A stretch of DNA of 24,881 nucleotides from a virus: positions 1-24,881 of IMG/VR virus record IMGVR_UViG_3300037517_002795; one strand, given 5' to 3'. The notes below the pieces were generated by a model that did not search any database, had not been told where the DNA came from, and saw only the letters and a list, made by a program, of their open reading frames with translations. The translations under genes were made by a program, and so were the position numbers. Position 1 is the first letter of the stretch; the number at the start of each line of letters is the position of its first letter. Of the stretch, positions 1 to 7,929 are shown piece after piece.

Positions 1-165
1 CCTTTTGCATTCTTTTAATAAGGTATTTTTTGGATAGATTCTTCCATTGCGGTTTTTAACGTCAGATTGCATAAATACACCTTCGATAAAATAATGTTTA
101 TCGCCATTTCCGACATTTTCTTTGACGTATTTAATATCTTCAGTTAATTCTGTAATTAGTTTCAT
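1..165 (-). CDS. gp21: Prohead core protease, N-terminal part (window edge)
   Basis: This is the first 55 codons of the T4-like prohead maturation protease, running off the left edge. The protease sits in the scaffold core and cuts core and capsid proteins after assembly. The translation opens MKLITE and contains FIEGVF and NRNGRIYP, the conserved gp21 opening (an [IV]EG.[FY]..AD..N.NGR.YP type strand). The ATG at 165 has an AAAGGA ribosome site 6 bases upstream. It follows two small genes downstream of the portal, where T4 has gp67, gp68 and then gp21. The catalytic residues lie outside the window. Confidence 0.85.
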   Translation of the reverse strand, partial: MKLITELTEDIKYVKENVGNGDKHYFIEGVFMQSDVKNRNGRIYPKNTLLKECKR

Positions 166-174
166 TGTTTTCCT

Positions 175-687
175 TTAGCGGCCTGGTCCGGTGTCATCTG
201 ATCCTGGTTTTTTCTTTGGAAATTTTTTATTGTGTACATATTGAGCGTGTTTTTTAGAATAATAATCCCACCTTTGCTTGGCTCTATCCCAAGCTTCTCT
301 AGCTCTTTTATATCCTTCTTTATCATCTGGATAGTCAGATGATTTTGGTGGATTAGTTGGGCTAAGTGGATGAGGGAAAAAATCTCTTATTCCTGGTGGG
401 GCTGAATAGTTATCAGGATCTGGTCCGTAATAAGGTGGATCTGGCCAATCATAGGTTGGACTGCCCATAGCAGCACTAATTTCTCCTTCACCAGTATCTG
501 TTAAAGCTGTAAAATTTGGATTAGCGACTTCATTTACACTTTTAAAAACATTTTTTGCAACATTTGCATATTCATTTTTTAAACGATCTGATAGCTTTTT
601 GTATAATTCTTTAGAAGCATTTTCTTTAAATTGAACAATGTTTTCTTCCAATACATTTTTTACTAGGTTGTTTACTTTATTTTCCAT
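175..687 (-). CDS. Putative prohead core protein, proline-rich C-terminus
   Basis: This 170-residue protein is not matched to a named family. Residues 1-50 are a charged amphipathic helix region (LVKNVLEEN, then FKENASKELYKKL). Residues about 70-115 are rich in Pro, Asp, Tyr and Gly, and the tail is Lys-rich and ends in a Gly/Asp stretch. It lies between portal and protease, the T4 position of core proteins gp67/gp68. Its N-terminal pattern (LEE followed by FK.....L...L) resembles that of the next gene upstream. The VLEE string fits the general LxE cleavage preference of gp21, so internal cleavage is possible. The scaffold-core role is inferred from position and composition only. Confidence 0.55.
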   Translation of the reverse strand: MENKVNNLVKNVLEENIVQFKENASKELYKKLSDRLKNEYANVAKNVFKSVNEVANPNFTALTDTGEGEISAAMGSPTYDWPDPPYYGPDPDNYSAPPGIRDFFPHPLSPTNPPKSSDYPDDKEGYKRAREAWDRAKQRWDYYSKKHAQYVHNKKFPKKKPGSDDTGPGR

Positions 688-693
688 TTTTTC

Positions 694-1119
694 TCACTTG
701 TAGATAGTTTGTGCGTTTCTATAAAACTCTAAGTGGTTTTTTAATTTATGCGGAGTTTGTAATATTTCTTCCAACATAAATTTTCTATTTTTTGGTGATA
801 ATGAATTAAAAAGCCCTGTTAAAGCTTTTAAATCAGATTCACTAATATTTATATAAGTTTCATTCTTCAATTTTAAACGATTATTAAATTTTAAATCATA
901 TTTTTCAACAAATTCTATAAAATAATTTAAATCTTCATTTGATTCAGTAGTTTCTGTTTTATTGAAAAAATTATTGTGTAGCTGCTCATTTACTTCTGAA
1001 AGAGCATAATTTAATTTTAAAGATAAACAATCGGTAAGACTCTTTTTAAAAGCCAAATCTTCCTCTAATAAAAGATCTTTAATGCCTTGTTTTAATATTA
1101 GGGATGAAAGTTCATTCAT
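694..1119 (-). CDS. Putative prohead core protein (gp68 position)
   Basis: This 141-residue protein is helical and charged. Its start overlaps the portal stop as ATGA, so translation is probably coupled to gp20. The N-terminus (ILKQGIKDLLLEEDLAFKK) has a hydrophobic helix, a leucine-rich LLLEE and an FK motif, much like the N-terminus of the next protein. T4 gp68 is also 141 residues and lies in the same gap between genes 20 and 21, but I see no clear sequence identity. The likely role is an internal scaffold protein, inferred from position and from being co-translated with the portal on which the core assembles. Confidence 0.55.
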   Translation of the reverse strand: MNELSSLILKQGIKDLLLEEDLAFKKSLTDCLSLKLNYALSEVNEQLHNNFFNKTETTESNEDLNYFIEFVEKYDLKFNNRLKLKNETYINISESDLKALTGLFNSLSPKNRKFMLEEILQTPHKLKNHLEFYRNAQTIYK

Positions 1120-2669
1120 TGTTGTTGCCCTTCAGTTTGAGCTTGCATCTGCTGTGCCATTATTTGTTGCATTTGCTCTTGTCTCATTTTTTCAATATCA
1201 ACCTTCATTTGTTGATCTATTTCTTGAATATCTTCATCAGTTTGTTTTAGAATCTTTCTTCTAATAAACTCTGAAGAGAAATACTTACCAACATAAGGTT
1301 CTACAATAGATAGCATCTTAATTCTTTCAGCTAAAATTTCTGATTCTTTTAAATCCCAGAAATAATTATCGGTATTGTATACAAACTTAATATGTTCTTT
1401 GAGAACAGTCCAATCATCTTCTGTTATTACTCCACGTAGAAGCAATTGTACACGTAAAAAGTCATAGAATAACTTAGAAAAATGTGTTCTCAGTCTCTCA
1501 ATAAATTTATAAAATTTTACTTCTTCTCTGGTAATTTCCACAGATCTTCCCATATTAAATCCGGTTTGATCTGCTACTAAACGACTCAATGGAACGTTTA
1601 AAGAATTATAAAGTTTCTTTTTAAAGTAATCAACGTCCTCAATTTGGGACATAGCATTGCCACCCGGCAATGTAGTAATTTGTGTTCCTTGTGAACCTTC
1701 TCTTCTTGGAAGCCAATAATCTTCCAAAACAGAAAGATGATTTCTTTCATCACGAATTTCACCACTGTTTTGATTATAGATGATTCGATTTCTAAATCGA
1801 CTCATCATATCACGCATATACTGTTCAGCTTTTTGTTTTGGCAATTGTCCCACGTCAACATAAAATACTCTGCGTTCTGGTGCGCGAGCTACGCGGTAAA
1901 CTAGAAGAGCATCTTCTAGTTGTCTTAGCATGTTTAATGACCTTATGGCTTTGTGCAGATATCCCAAGACGCGCTTGGTGTTCATGTCAATTACACCAGA
2001 TGGAACGTAAACAACGCTGTCCAAAGAAAGGTGTAAACCACCAGGTCCAGTCAAAAGATAGGAATCTTTATCGGAATCAGTATAAAGATAATATTCTTCA
2101 ATTTCTTTGATCAAAGAAACTGGTTGATGAAAACCTTTTTGTGGTTCTTTTTTTACTTTACGAACCTTTTTAATTTTCATCGGATCAATTGGTAATATTT
2201 CTTTGATGCCTTCTTGAGGATTGTCTTTATCTATGACAATATTATAAAAAAGTTTTGAATCAATATACCATCTTCTAAAAATTTCATAACCACGATCTTG
2301 AAAATCTAATAGACTTACAATTTTATCAAATTCTTTATAAATTTTAGTTTTGATTGCTTCGGATATTGGAACTTCTCTCAAATCCATTTTAACTGGACGT
2401 TTTTCAGTTCCTTTGACAATCGCAGAATTAACAATTTCTTCAATTGCATTATCAATTTCTGGATATACAGCCATATTTCTATACTGTATTACGGAACTAG
2501 ATTCGTCTTTTAAAGTTCCAGTATAATCAATTGCGCTACTAAAAAAGCCACCAGCTTCAACAGTTACGGTACCATCGAAAGTTTCTGGTACTGAAAACTT
2601 TTGTAAAACCTCTTCTTGGTTTTGATCTGCGGTTTTTTTCTTTCCAAACTCAAATCCAAATAGTTCAAT
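1116..2669 (-). CDS. gp20: Portal vertex protein, with an anomalous start (ATG-TAA)
   Basis: This is the T4-like portal that forms the dodecameric ring at the unique capsid vertex, through which DNA is packaged and to which the neck binds. The frame matches gp20 along its length: YPEIDNAIEEIVN, FRRWYIDSKLFY, a KEILPIDPMKI block, RVARAPERRVFYVDVG, EDYWLPRREG and TLPGGN, with a Gln-rich C-terminus. An ATG at 2474 would begin inside the conserved AVYPEID segment and lose about 65 residues. The frame continues upstream without interruption (LFGFEFGKKK, FDGTVTVEAGGFF, SSSVIQYRN) to an ATT at 2669, giving 517 residues against 524 in T4. The codon just before that ATT is TAA, and the one before is ATG at 2675. 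The start is therefore the ATT, or the TAA is a mutation or error (AAA would give MKIELFGFEF). A late-promoter box ends 5 nt before the ATG. Confidence 0.9.
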   Translation of the reverse strand: MELFGFEFGKKKTADQNQEEVLQKFSVPETFDGTVTVEAGGFFSSAIDYTGTLKDESSSVIQYRNMAVYPEIDNAIEEIVNSAIVKGTEKRPVKMDLREVPISEAIKTKIYKEFDKIVSLLDFQDRGYEIFRRWYIDSKLFYNIVIDKDNPQEGIKEILPIDPMKIKKVRKVKKEPQKGFHQPVSLIKEIEEYYLYTDSDKDSYLLTGPGGLHLSLDSVVYVPSGVIDMNTKRVLGYLHKAIRSLNMLRQLEDALLVYRVARAPERRVFYVDVGQLPKQKAEQYMRDMMSRFRNRIIYNQNSGEIRDERNHLSVLEDYWLPRREGSQGTQITTLPGGNAMSQIEDVDYFKKKLYNSLNVPLSRLVADQTGFNMGRSVEITREEVKFYKFIERLRTHFSKLFYDFLRVQLLLRGVITEDDWTVLKEHIKFVYNTDNYFWDLKESEILAERIKMLSIVEPYVGKYFSSEFIRRKILKQTDEDIQEIDQQMKVDIEKMRQEQMQQIMAQQMQAQTEGQQQ

Positions 2670-2680
2670 TTACATATATG

Positions 2681-2687
2681 TATTTAG
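2681..2687 (-). promoter_or_regulatory. Late promoter box for gp20 (CTAAATA)
   Basis: CTAAATA on the minus strand in the short gap between the gp19 stop and gp20. It is similar to the T4 late box TATAAATA. Five bases separate it from the ATG at 2675, the same spacing as at gp4, gp13 and gp25. With T4 late geometry (box centred about 10 bases before the start site), the mRNA would begin at or next to that ATG. Confidence 0.55.
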
Positions 2688-2697
2688 AACGACTTTA

Positions 2698-3276
2698 TTA
2701 TGGTTCGGCTGTTAACCTGTTTCCAGCGTTATAAGCGCCGGAATAAAGTTTAATGTAGTCAAAAACCAAAACAACAGTAAATTGATTTAACGTATTTGGG
2801 GTGGCCATATTTAAATTTACGTCCATTATAGCTCTGGGCCATACACCAAACATTTCAAATGTTTTTAATGAAGGGTCTATTTCGCCATTCAAATTTAATT
2901 GTTGAACTGTCCACGAATCAGCTTTATAATTTTTAAATGAATCTGAAATATTGTTGCTGTGTTGGTTTATTTGATTATGCCAATAGCTAAACTTTTTCCA
3001 CATATCATAAAGTTCTGGAGTATCGTCTATGACAGCAACGCTCCACGCTGGATATTGTTTTTCTCCAGGATAATACCCTTTACGACCAAAATAATTATAT
3101 TCCATTGTTAACGTTGACAAAGCTGGCATTTGCGTAGCTCTTATATGAAATTTACTCACAGAAGAAGGACCACCTCCCTGTACCTCTCCATAAGGAAAAT
3201 TACCAGTTACAACAAATCTATTTTGTCTTGTTCCACCACCGAATGCTGTTTTAAAATCATTGATATGTATTGTCAT
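2698..3276 (-). CDS. gp19: Tail tube protein, copy 1
   Basis: This 192-residue protein forms hexameric rings that stack into the inner tail tube. It belongs to the gp19 family: opening DFKTAFGGGTRQNRFVV, a central AWSVAVIDD.. strand followed by an aromatic helix (WKKFSYWHNQI), and a closing FTVVLVFDYIK strand. T4 gp19 is 163 residues. Start ATG 3276 has AAAGGG upstream and begins 3 nt after the stop of the second copy. It lies directly before portal gp20, as in T4. It shares the FKTAFGGGTR.NRF..G.FP opening with its neighbour, so the two are tandem paralogs. Which copy builds the main tube is unknown. Confidence 0.85.
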   Translation of the reverse strand: MTIHINDFKTAFGGGTRQNRFVVTGNFPYGEVQGGGPSSVSKFHIRATQMPALSTLTMEYNYFGRKGYYPGEKQYPAWSVAVIDDTPELYDMWKKFSYWHNQINQHSNNISDSFKNYKADSWTVQQLNLNGEIDPSLKTFEMFGVWPRAIMDVNLNMATPNTLNQFTVVLVFDYIKLYSGAYNAGNRLTAEP

Positions 3277-3278
3277 GG

Positions 3279-3848
3279 TTAAATACCCTTTACAATTTCA
3301 AACCAATCAAAAGTTAAAACAACGCTAAAAACACATTGATCGGCTTTTGCCATATCTAAGTCCAACGCACTTATTTGACTTGGCCAACAATTAATTAGCT
3401 TAATAGTTCTAATGGGCGGTATGCTAGCCGAAGGGCTACCATTTAATCCAAGTTGATTTACAGTCCAGTCAACTTGCAAGTCGCCATAATCAAAATCGCT
3501 ACCAGCAACAGTGTGAGTTACGTGACCGTCTAAAAGTTCTTTCCACTTATTAAAAGCTTTCCATAAATTTTGTGTATTATTATCATCGTATACGGATACA
3601 GTCCAAAAACCATAAGCCCGATCACCAGCAAAATTTAATAGTCTGCCACGATATGGGACTTGAATCGTTCCTAACTCGGCTTTTGGTAAACTTGCAGCAA
3701 ATATTTTAAATTTAGTTTCATTTGCCGGAACACTTATCCCCGTAGCAGAACCACCAACGGTAGTTGGAAAGGCACCTACAACTTCAAATCTGTTGGCTCT
3801 TGTTCCACCACCAAAGGCAGTTTTAAATGCTGTAATTGAATTACTCAT
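3279..3848 (-). CDS. gp19: Tail tube protein, copy 2 (paralog)
   Basis: This 189-residue second tube-family protein lies immediately upstream of copy 1 in the same transcript. The opening TAFKTAFGGGTRANRFEVVG is nearly the same as in copy 1. The rest has the same layout (FWTVSVYDD strand, WKAFNKWKELL helix, WTVNQLGLNG, FSVVLTFDWFE closing strand), but the middle differs a good deal. It starts 5 nt after the sheath stop with no separate promoter box. T4 has one gene 19, so this is a duplication. It may be the main tube protein, a minor tube end piece, or part of a mixed tube. Confidence 0.8.
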   Translation of the reverse strand: MSNSITAFKTAFGGGTRANRFEVVGAFPTTVGGSATGISVPANETKFKIFAASLPKAELGTIQVPYRGRLLNFAGDRAYGFWTVSVYDDNNTQNLWKAFNKWKELLDGHVTHTVAGSDFDYGDLQVDWTVNQLGLNGSPSASIPPIRTIKLINCWPSQISALDLDMAKADQCVFSVVLTFDWFEIVKGI

Positions 3849-3853
3849 TTATT

Positions 3854-5155
3854 TTATGATCCAGAAACTGAAACTGTTACTGTATAAGATGTTGTTGATA
3901 ATATTGGTTTTACTGTTACGCTAGCATTTAAAGTAGAACTGTTATCTGTGTTATTGGTTGTGTCACAAATAATTTGTGTATAATTTGTATCAATATAATT
4001 TGATATTGTTGATATAAATGATTCTATTTGTGTCGATGCCGATGATCTTGTAGTGCTATTATTTAAGCTGAAAACATATTTTAAGAGAATTGCATTAACA
4101 TTTTTTTGAATGTAATTTTGTAAGTATGCTGGACCAACTCTTTCTCCAGATGTGTATGTAAATCCTGCTGCAGCAGTTGCTCCAACAAGATCAGATCCCA
4201 AGAAATAACTTGTAGATGTACCAGTATCTACTTTTGTATAAAAATTAACTCGATTTTTCTTGTACACATTTTTTGTACTATCATCAGTCCAACTGACAAT
4301 ATTGTTAATTTTTGTGTTAAGTGGTGTCGAAAAATTTGAACCAGCAACAGTTAATGGCAAACTATTTGTATTTTTAGATCTAGTAAAAGCCCCAGCTACA
4401 TCGGAAACAGATGAGATTGTGTATTCTAAACTTGTTCCGCTCTGCAAGCTATCTGTAGCAAAACTTGCTTTGAAGCTTTGGGCACCAACATTAAAGATTC
4501 TATCCGATGCTGTTGCACCTTCGCTATATGGAACAAAAGCTGGACCCATAAAAGAGTCATAATTTATAGCAGTAAATCCTACACCATTTAAAGTCGATGC
4601 AAATACACCAAAAATGTAATCATTATCTCTTACAAAAGATACGTTTGAAGCATTTCCGGTTTGGCCCAAGAACAAATCAAGACCGTTTGTATTTTCATTT
4701 AGATAGTCTTTCAGACCACTAGTAGAGCCTGCAATTATTAGATTACCGCCGTATGCCAAATAATTTAAAGCGTATATGAAATCATATCCATTATTTTTTG
4801 GTGTTACTACAGTTCCTGCATACGAGAAGAATCCATGAGTACCACCCTCGGTGGTTTTGGATATTAAGCAATAAGTCACACCCTGCAAAAGGTTTAAATC
4901 GTTTATAAATGAATTGTAATCTGTATACAAAAGATAAGTTTCGCCTGTATTTCCTCTGGTTGGGTTTGCAAGCTGAGTTCTACCATAGATCAACCACCCG
5001 AAAAGACCACCTGGGTCATTTGAAGTGGCAGAAGAGGCCCCGTTAAACGTTGGCTGAACATATGTTGACCCAGCCAACATACCCGCATAGAGAGGATTTG
5101 TTGTTAGTTCGTTGCTAAAAATTAATGGTGCAATAAATGAATTTAGCGTTGGCAT
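3854..5155 (-). CDS. gp18: Tail sheath protein, short form
   Basis: This 433-residue protein lies between terminase gp17 and the tube genes, the T4 position of the contractile sheath. The C-terminal part looks like the conserved sheath core: QNYIQKNVNAILLKYVF, then IESFISTISNYID, then YTQIICDTTNN followed by a strand pair ending TVTVSVSGS. The N-terminal part has small repeated hydrophobic strands and FGWLIYGRTQ. T4 gp18 is 659 residues, so surface insertion domains appear to be absent. Start ATG 5155 has AAGGT upstream and a CTAAATA box 22 nt before it. The call rests mainly on position and the C-terminal domain; the middle is divergent. Confidence 0.75.
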   Translation of the reverse strand: MPTLNSFIAPLIFSNELTTNPLYAGMLAGSTYVQPTFNGASSATSNDPGGLFGWLIYGRTQLANPTRGNTGETYLLYTDYNSFINDLNLLQGVTYCLISKTTEGGTHGFFSYAGTVVTPKNNGYDFIYALNYLAYGGNLIIAGSTSGLKDYLNENTNGLDLFLGQTGNASNVSFVRDNDYIFGVFASTLNGVGFTAINYDSFMGPAFVPYSEGATASDRIFNVGAQSFKASFATDSLQSGTSLEYTISSVSDVAGAFTRSKNTNSLPLTVAGSNFSTPLNTKINNIVSWTDDSTKNVYKKNRVNFYTKVDTGTSTSYFLGSDLVGATAAAGFTYTSGERVGPAYLQNYIQKNVNAILLKYVFSLNNSTTRSSASTQIESFISTISNYIDTNYTQIICDTTNNTDNSSTLNASVTVKPILSTTSYTVTVSVSGS

Positions 5156-5177
5156 CGTTTTACCTTAGTTATATTAT

Positions 5178-5184
5178 TATTTAG
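5178..5184 (-). promoter_or_regulatory. Late promoter box for gp18 (CTAAATA)
   Basis: CTAAATA on the minus strand between gp17 and gp18. It lies 22 nt before the gp18 ATG, leaving room for a short leader with an AAGGT ribosome site. Strong separate transcription fits the large sheath and tube demand. Confidence 0.55.
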
Positions 5185-5188
5185 AAAT

Positions 5189-6832
5189 TTATGCCGGATA
5201 CCAAATTACCTCCCCATCAGAAAATTTGTCTTCGTCGTCAAAAGGATTTAACATAAACAAGGTATTATCTTCTTCTGGATCTTTGGCATTTTCAAAATTT
5301 AATTTAGCAGACTCAATTAAATCTGAATAATATTCTTGACGACACAACCAAGCAAAAAATACTAACGTCATGACCATGTCATCATTGTGACCTTCGTCCG
5401 CTTTAAAAGTATTTGATCTGGATACGAAAGTCATCAATTCATTTATGATTCTTTCGTCATTTAATAAAATTTTATCTTCTTCAATTAATCTTTTTAAAAT
5501 AGAACATCCTAGTTTTTTTGTTTGAGCTGTTGTCCTGAGACCAAATTCACTTCTGTTACTTGCAAATCCTTGGGACAACATTTGCCCTTTTCGACCTTTT
5601 ATAATGGTCATCAATAAATTTTCATATTCTAAATCATTATATAATATAGAGGCCACTTGCCCACCAATATCATTTGTTTCTACTAATACATAAGCATTAT
5701 TATATTTTTCAGCAACATTTTTTATTACTGTTGGAAAATGAAAAGGGCTAACTGTGTTGTTTTTGTATGTTGCAACAACTTCATACGGTGTTTTACTTCC
5801 GTTGACAACTGTTATGGCGGAATAATCTGATCCCTGTCCCCTAGATACATCTGCCATGTTAAAATAGATATCATCTTTATTTGGCTCTTTAAAAATTCTC
5901 AGACCTTCTTTATCTTCCGACAAAAACTGTTCCGAAGCTAAAACATTTAACTTTGTAGAAGATATTAAAGTTTTTGACGAACCTAAAAAGCTACAACCAT
6001 ATTCTTGTTGAAACTGCTCTTCGCTAGTGTTTGCTATTTGTTCTGCTGCCCACTTATCATCTCTTCGTGGTCCGCCTGGGGTTATTGGAACGTCCCGCCA
6101 AGAAACTTCTATTGGTACGAATTTATTTTTAAGTTTATGCCCCTCAGGTCTATTTGCATCTATCCAAAGTTTGTGAAAGTGATTCATTCCATTTGGGGTT
6201 GATACAATAATAAGTTTAGTGGTAGTTCCCGCTGAAATAGTCGGATAAGTAGACGAATAAAATTCTTCTGCTACGTGAGAAGGCAAGAATGCGTATTCGT
6301 CAAGAAGAAGTAAATTAAAAGAACCACCACGGATTGCACTTGAAGAAGTTGCATCACATATTACTCTAGAACCATTTTCTAGTTTAAATGATGTTTTGTT
6401 CCATTCCACAACACCTTGTTGTAAAAACTGTGGTAAATTTTCATAAGCCAATTGAAGTTTTGCAAACAACTCGTCTTTGGCTGTTTTAAGTTTGTTTGCA
6501 AGAATTGCCACGCTAACGCTTTGATTAAACGTAACATAATGACAAATATAACCAATTACAGAAGTAGACTTACCGGATTGGCGCGGCCACTTTGAAATTG
6601 TAAATCTGTTGGCGTGTATTGTATTGACGAATCTTTGTTGATAATCGTATAATTCGAAGGGCATTACACCTTTATCAAGAGTTTTAACTTTTACATATTT
6701 TTTGCAAAAATATACAGGGTCATTGGCACAGCGAACATATTCTTTTAACTGTTCTTCTGTATAATTTAATTGAATCCCCGGTGGTTTTAATTTTGGATTA
6801 TTTCGGTAACCCTGGTTATTGTTTTGGGACAT
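5189..6832 (-). CDS. gp17: Terminase large subunit (packaging ATPase and nuclease)
   Basis: This 547-residue motor docks on the portal, translocates DNA with ATP and cuts the concatemer. The ATPase Walker A is PRQSGKST at about residues 83-90 and Walker B is LLLLDEYAF with D178 and E179. The C-terminal RNase H-like nuclease shows D328 (FNMADVSRGQGSDYSAI), E385 (VLVETNDIGGQ) and D484/D485 (EGHNDDMVM), the counterparts of the three T4 acidic residues. T4 gp17 is 610 residues. I chose ATG 6832, with GAGG about 9 nt upstream; an in-frame TTG lies 7 codons earlier. It overlaps the gp16 end by 17 nt, as usual for terminase pairs. Confidence 0.95.
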   Translation of the reverse strand: MSQNNNQGYRNNPKLKPPGIQLNYTEEQLKEYVRCANDPVYFCKKYVKVKTLDKGVMPFELYDYQQRFVNTIHANRFTISKWPRQSGKSTSVIGYICHYVTFNQSVSVAILANKLKTAKDELFAKLQLAYENLPQFLQQGVVEWNKTSFKLENGSRVICDATSSSAIRGGSFNLLLLDEYAFLPSHVAEEFYSSTYPTISAGTTTKLIIVSTPNGMNHFHKLWIDANRPEGHKLKNKFVPIEVSWRDVPITPGGPRRDDKWAAEQIANTSEEQFQQEYGCSFLGSSKTLISSTKLNVLASEQFLSEDKEGLRIFKEPNKDDIYFNMADVSRGQGSDYSAITVVNGSKTPYEVVATYKNNTVSPFHFPTVIKNVAEKYNNAYVLVETNDIGGQVASILYNDLEYENLLMTIIKGRKGQMLSQGFASNRSEFGLRTTAQTKKLGCSILKRLIEEDKILLNDERIINELMTFVSRSNTFKADEGHNDDMVMTLVFFAWLCRQEYYSDLIESAKLNFENAKDPEEDNTLFMLNPFDDEDKFSDGEVIWYPA

Positions 6833-7256
6833 CTTTAACAACCTCAGCTTCAATCACTTCTTTTTCAGTGCTTCTATCTTTATTTAACAAGTTTTGAAGA
6901 TCTTTGGTTGAACCAACAAATACAGCATTGTTTGTTTGTTTTACGGTTGTTTTATCTGTTCCAGTTGTTGCTTTTGCTTTTTTATGCACATCTAAAACGT
7001 TATTATTCAAATCTGCCATAGTTTTTAATAAGATTGCAACAACTTCAAAGGCTCTTGGAGAATCTGATTCAGTTGCAACCTTTAAAGCGCTTTCCAGAGC
7101 AACATTACCATTTTGAATAAGATCTTTTAAATTTGATTGAACTAGTTCATAATCTTTTTGAAAATTACCAAGATCAAATGTACCACCAGAAATTTCTTTT
7201 GATGGTTTTTCATTTTCGTTTGGTAAATTAAAAAACTGTGTTAAATTTTTATTCAT
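6816..7256 (-). CDS. gp16: Terminase small subunit
   Basis: This 146-residue protein recognises DNA and regulates the large subunit. The middle carries the T4-like gp16 pattern, a helical hairpin with DSPRAFEVVAILLKTMADLN and then VLDVHKKAK, followed by a VFVGSTKDLQNLLNK segment and a charged tail. T4 gp16 is 164 residues. I chose ATG 7256 (MNKNLTQFF); 14 codons of open frame lie upstream, but they overlap gp15 and look unconserved. The start overlaps the end of gp15 by 8 nt and the 3' end overlaps gp17, so translation is probably coupled across the three genes. Confidence 0.85.
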   Translation of the reverse strand: MNKNLTQFFNLPNENEKPSKEISGGTFDLGNFQKDYELVQSNLKDLIQNGNVALESALKVATESDSPRAFEVVAILLKTMADLNNNVLDVHKKAKATTGTDKTTVKQTNNAVFVGSTKDLQNLLNKDRSTEKEVIEAEVVKDVPKQ

Positions 7257-7923
7257 CGTATTCCACACCAAAAGAAAATCCAGCAGTTGTAATGGCACTT
7301 ATGCCTGTATTGACTTTTCCGTAAATATAGCTCTTCGCAACAAACGATAAAGATGATATGTTTATTCTTCTATTACCAAAGTCACCATCAAATCTTTCAC
7401 TTATATTGCTTGAAGTCATTATAATTGGAATTTTTACATTGTCTTGAACATCATTTAAATCTAATTCAATAACGTGATCAGGGTTAAAATAAGGTATTAT
7501 TTGTTCAACAATTTGCAAAGTATCATCTATGTGTCTCGTATACACGTATAAACTAAAACCTATATTTACTGGAACTTGTTCGTTTATTGAATCGCCCGTT
7601 GACAAACATTGACCGCCCGATTGTGAAGAAGAAAAAATGGGCATGGTTTTAACTCTTCTTCTTGAGGCATCAGGAGTTATAGTTGTCATGATATAACTCA
7701 TCTTAGGAAGTTGTGTTTCTATCCTAGTGTTATCATTAATTGAAGATGGTTCTAACAATCTTCTAATAAATTTTTCTTGTGGGGCATAAGTAATCGGAAC
7801 ACGAATATTTAATGGATTGTTTATATTATCTGGATTTTCATGACTAACATAAACATTATTAAATAATGCGCCAAATCCCACAACCATTTTTCTTAAACTT
7901 TTATTGTAAAATTGCGTAAACAT
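7249..7923 (-). CDS. gp15: Tail terminator / sheath stabiliser
   Basis: This 224-residue protein caps the finished tail at its head-proximal end and connects it to the neck. It resembles T4 gp15 over most of its length: opening F..FYN.S.R, IRVPITYAPQEKFI, IETQLPKMS, FSLYVYTRHIDDTLQIVEQIIPYFNPD, and IMTSSNISERFDGD followed by RRINISSLSF. T4 gp15 is 272 residues; the proline-rich T4 tail is missing here. It follows gp14 with 6 nt between stop and start and no clear ribosome site, so it probably relies on coupling. Confidence 0.92.
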   Translation of the reverse strand: MFTQFYNKSLRKMVVGFGALFNNVYVSHENPDNINNPLNIRVPITYAPQEKFIRRLLEPSSINDNTRIETQLPKMSYIMTTITPDASRRRVKTMPIFSSSQSGGQCLSTGDSINEQVPVNIGFSLYVYTRHIDDTLQIVEQIIPYFNPDHVIELDLNDVQDNVKIPIIMTSSNISERFDGDFGNRRINISSLSFVAKSYIYGKVNTGISAITTAGFSFGVEYDE

Positions 7924-7929
7924 AATTTT

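Noticed and set aside
71-77. ATAAATA on the plus strand within gp21
   Set aside because: Inside coding sequence, pointing at no gene; expected by chance in AT-rich DNA.
1838-2110. Open frame of 90 codons on the plus strand
   Set aside because: Antisense to the most conserved part of the portal gene; no start signals.
4260-4562. Open frame of 100 codons on the plus strand
   Set aside because: It lies wholly antisense inside gp18, has no ribosome site or promoter and has a hydrophobic shadow-frame composition.
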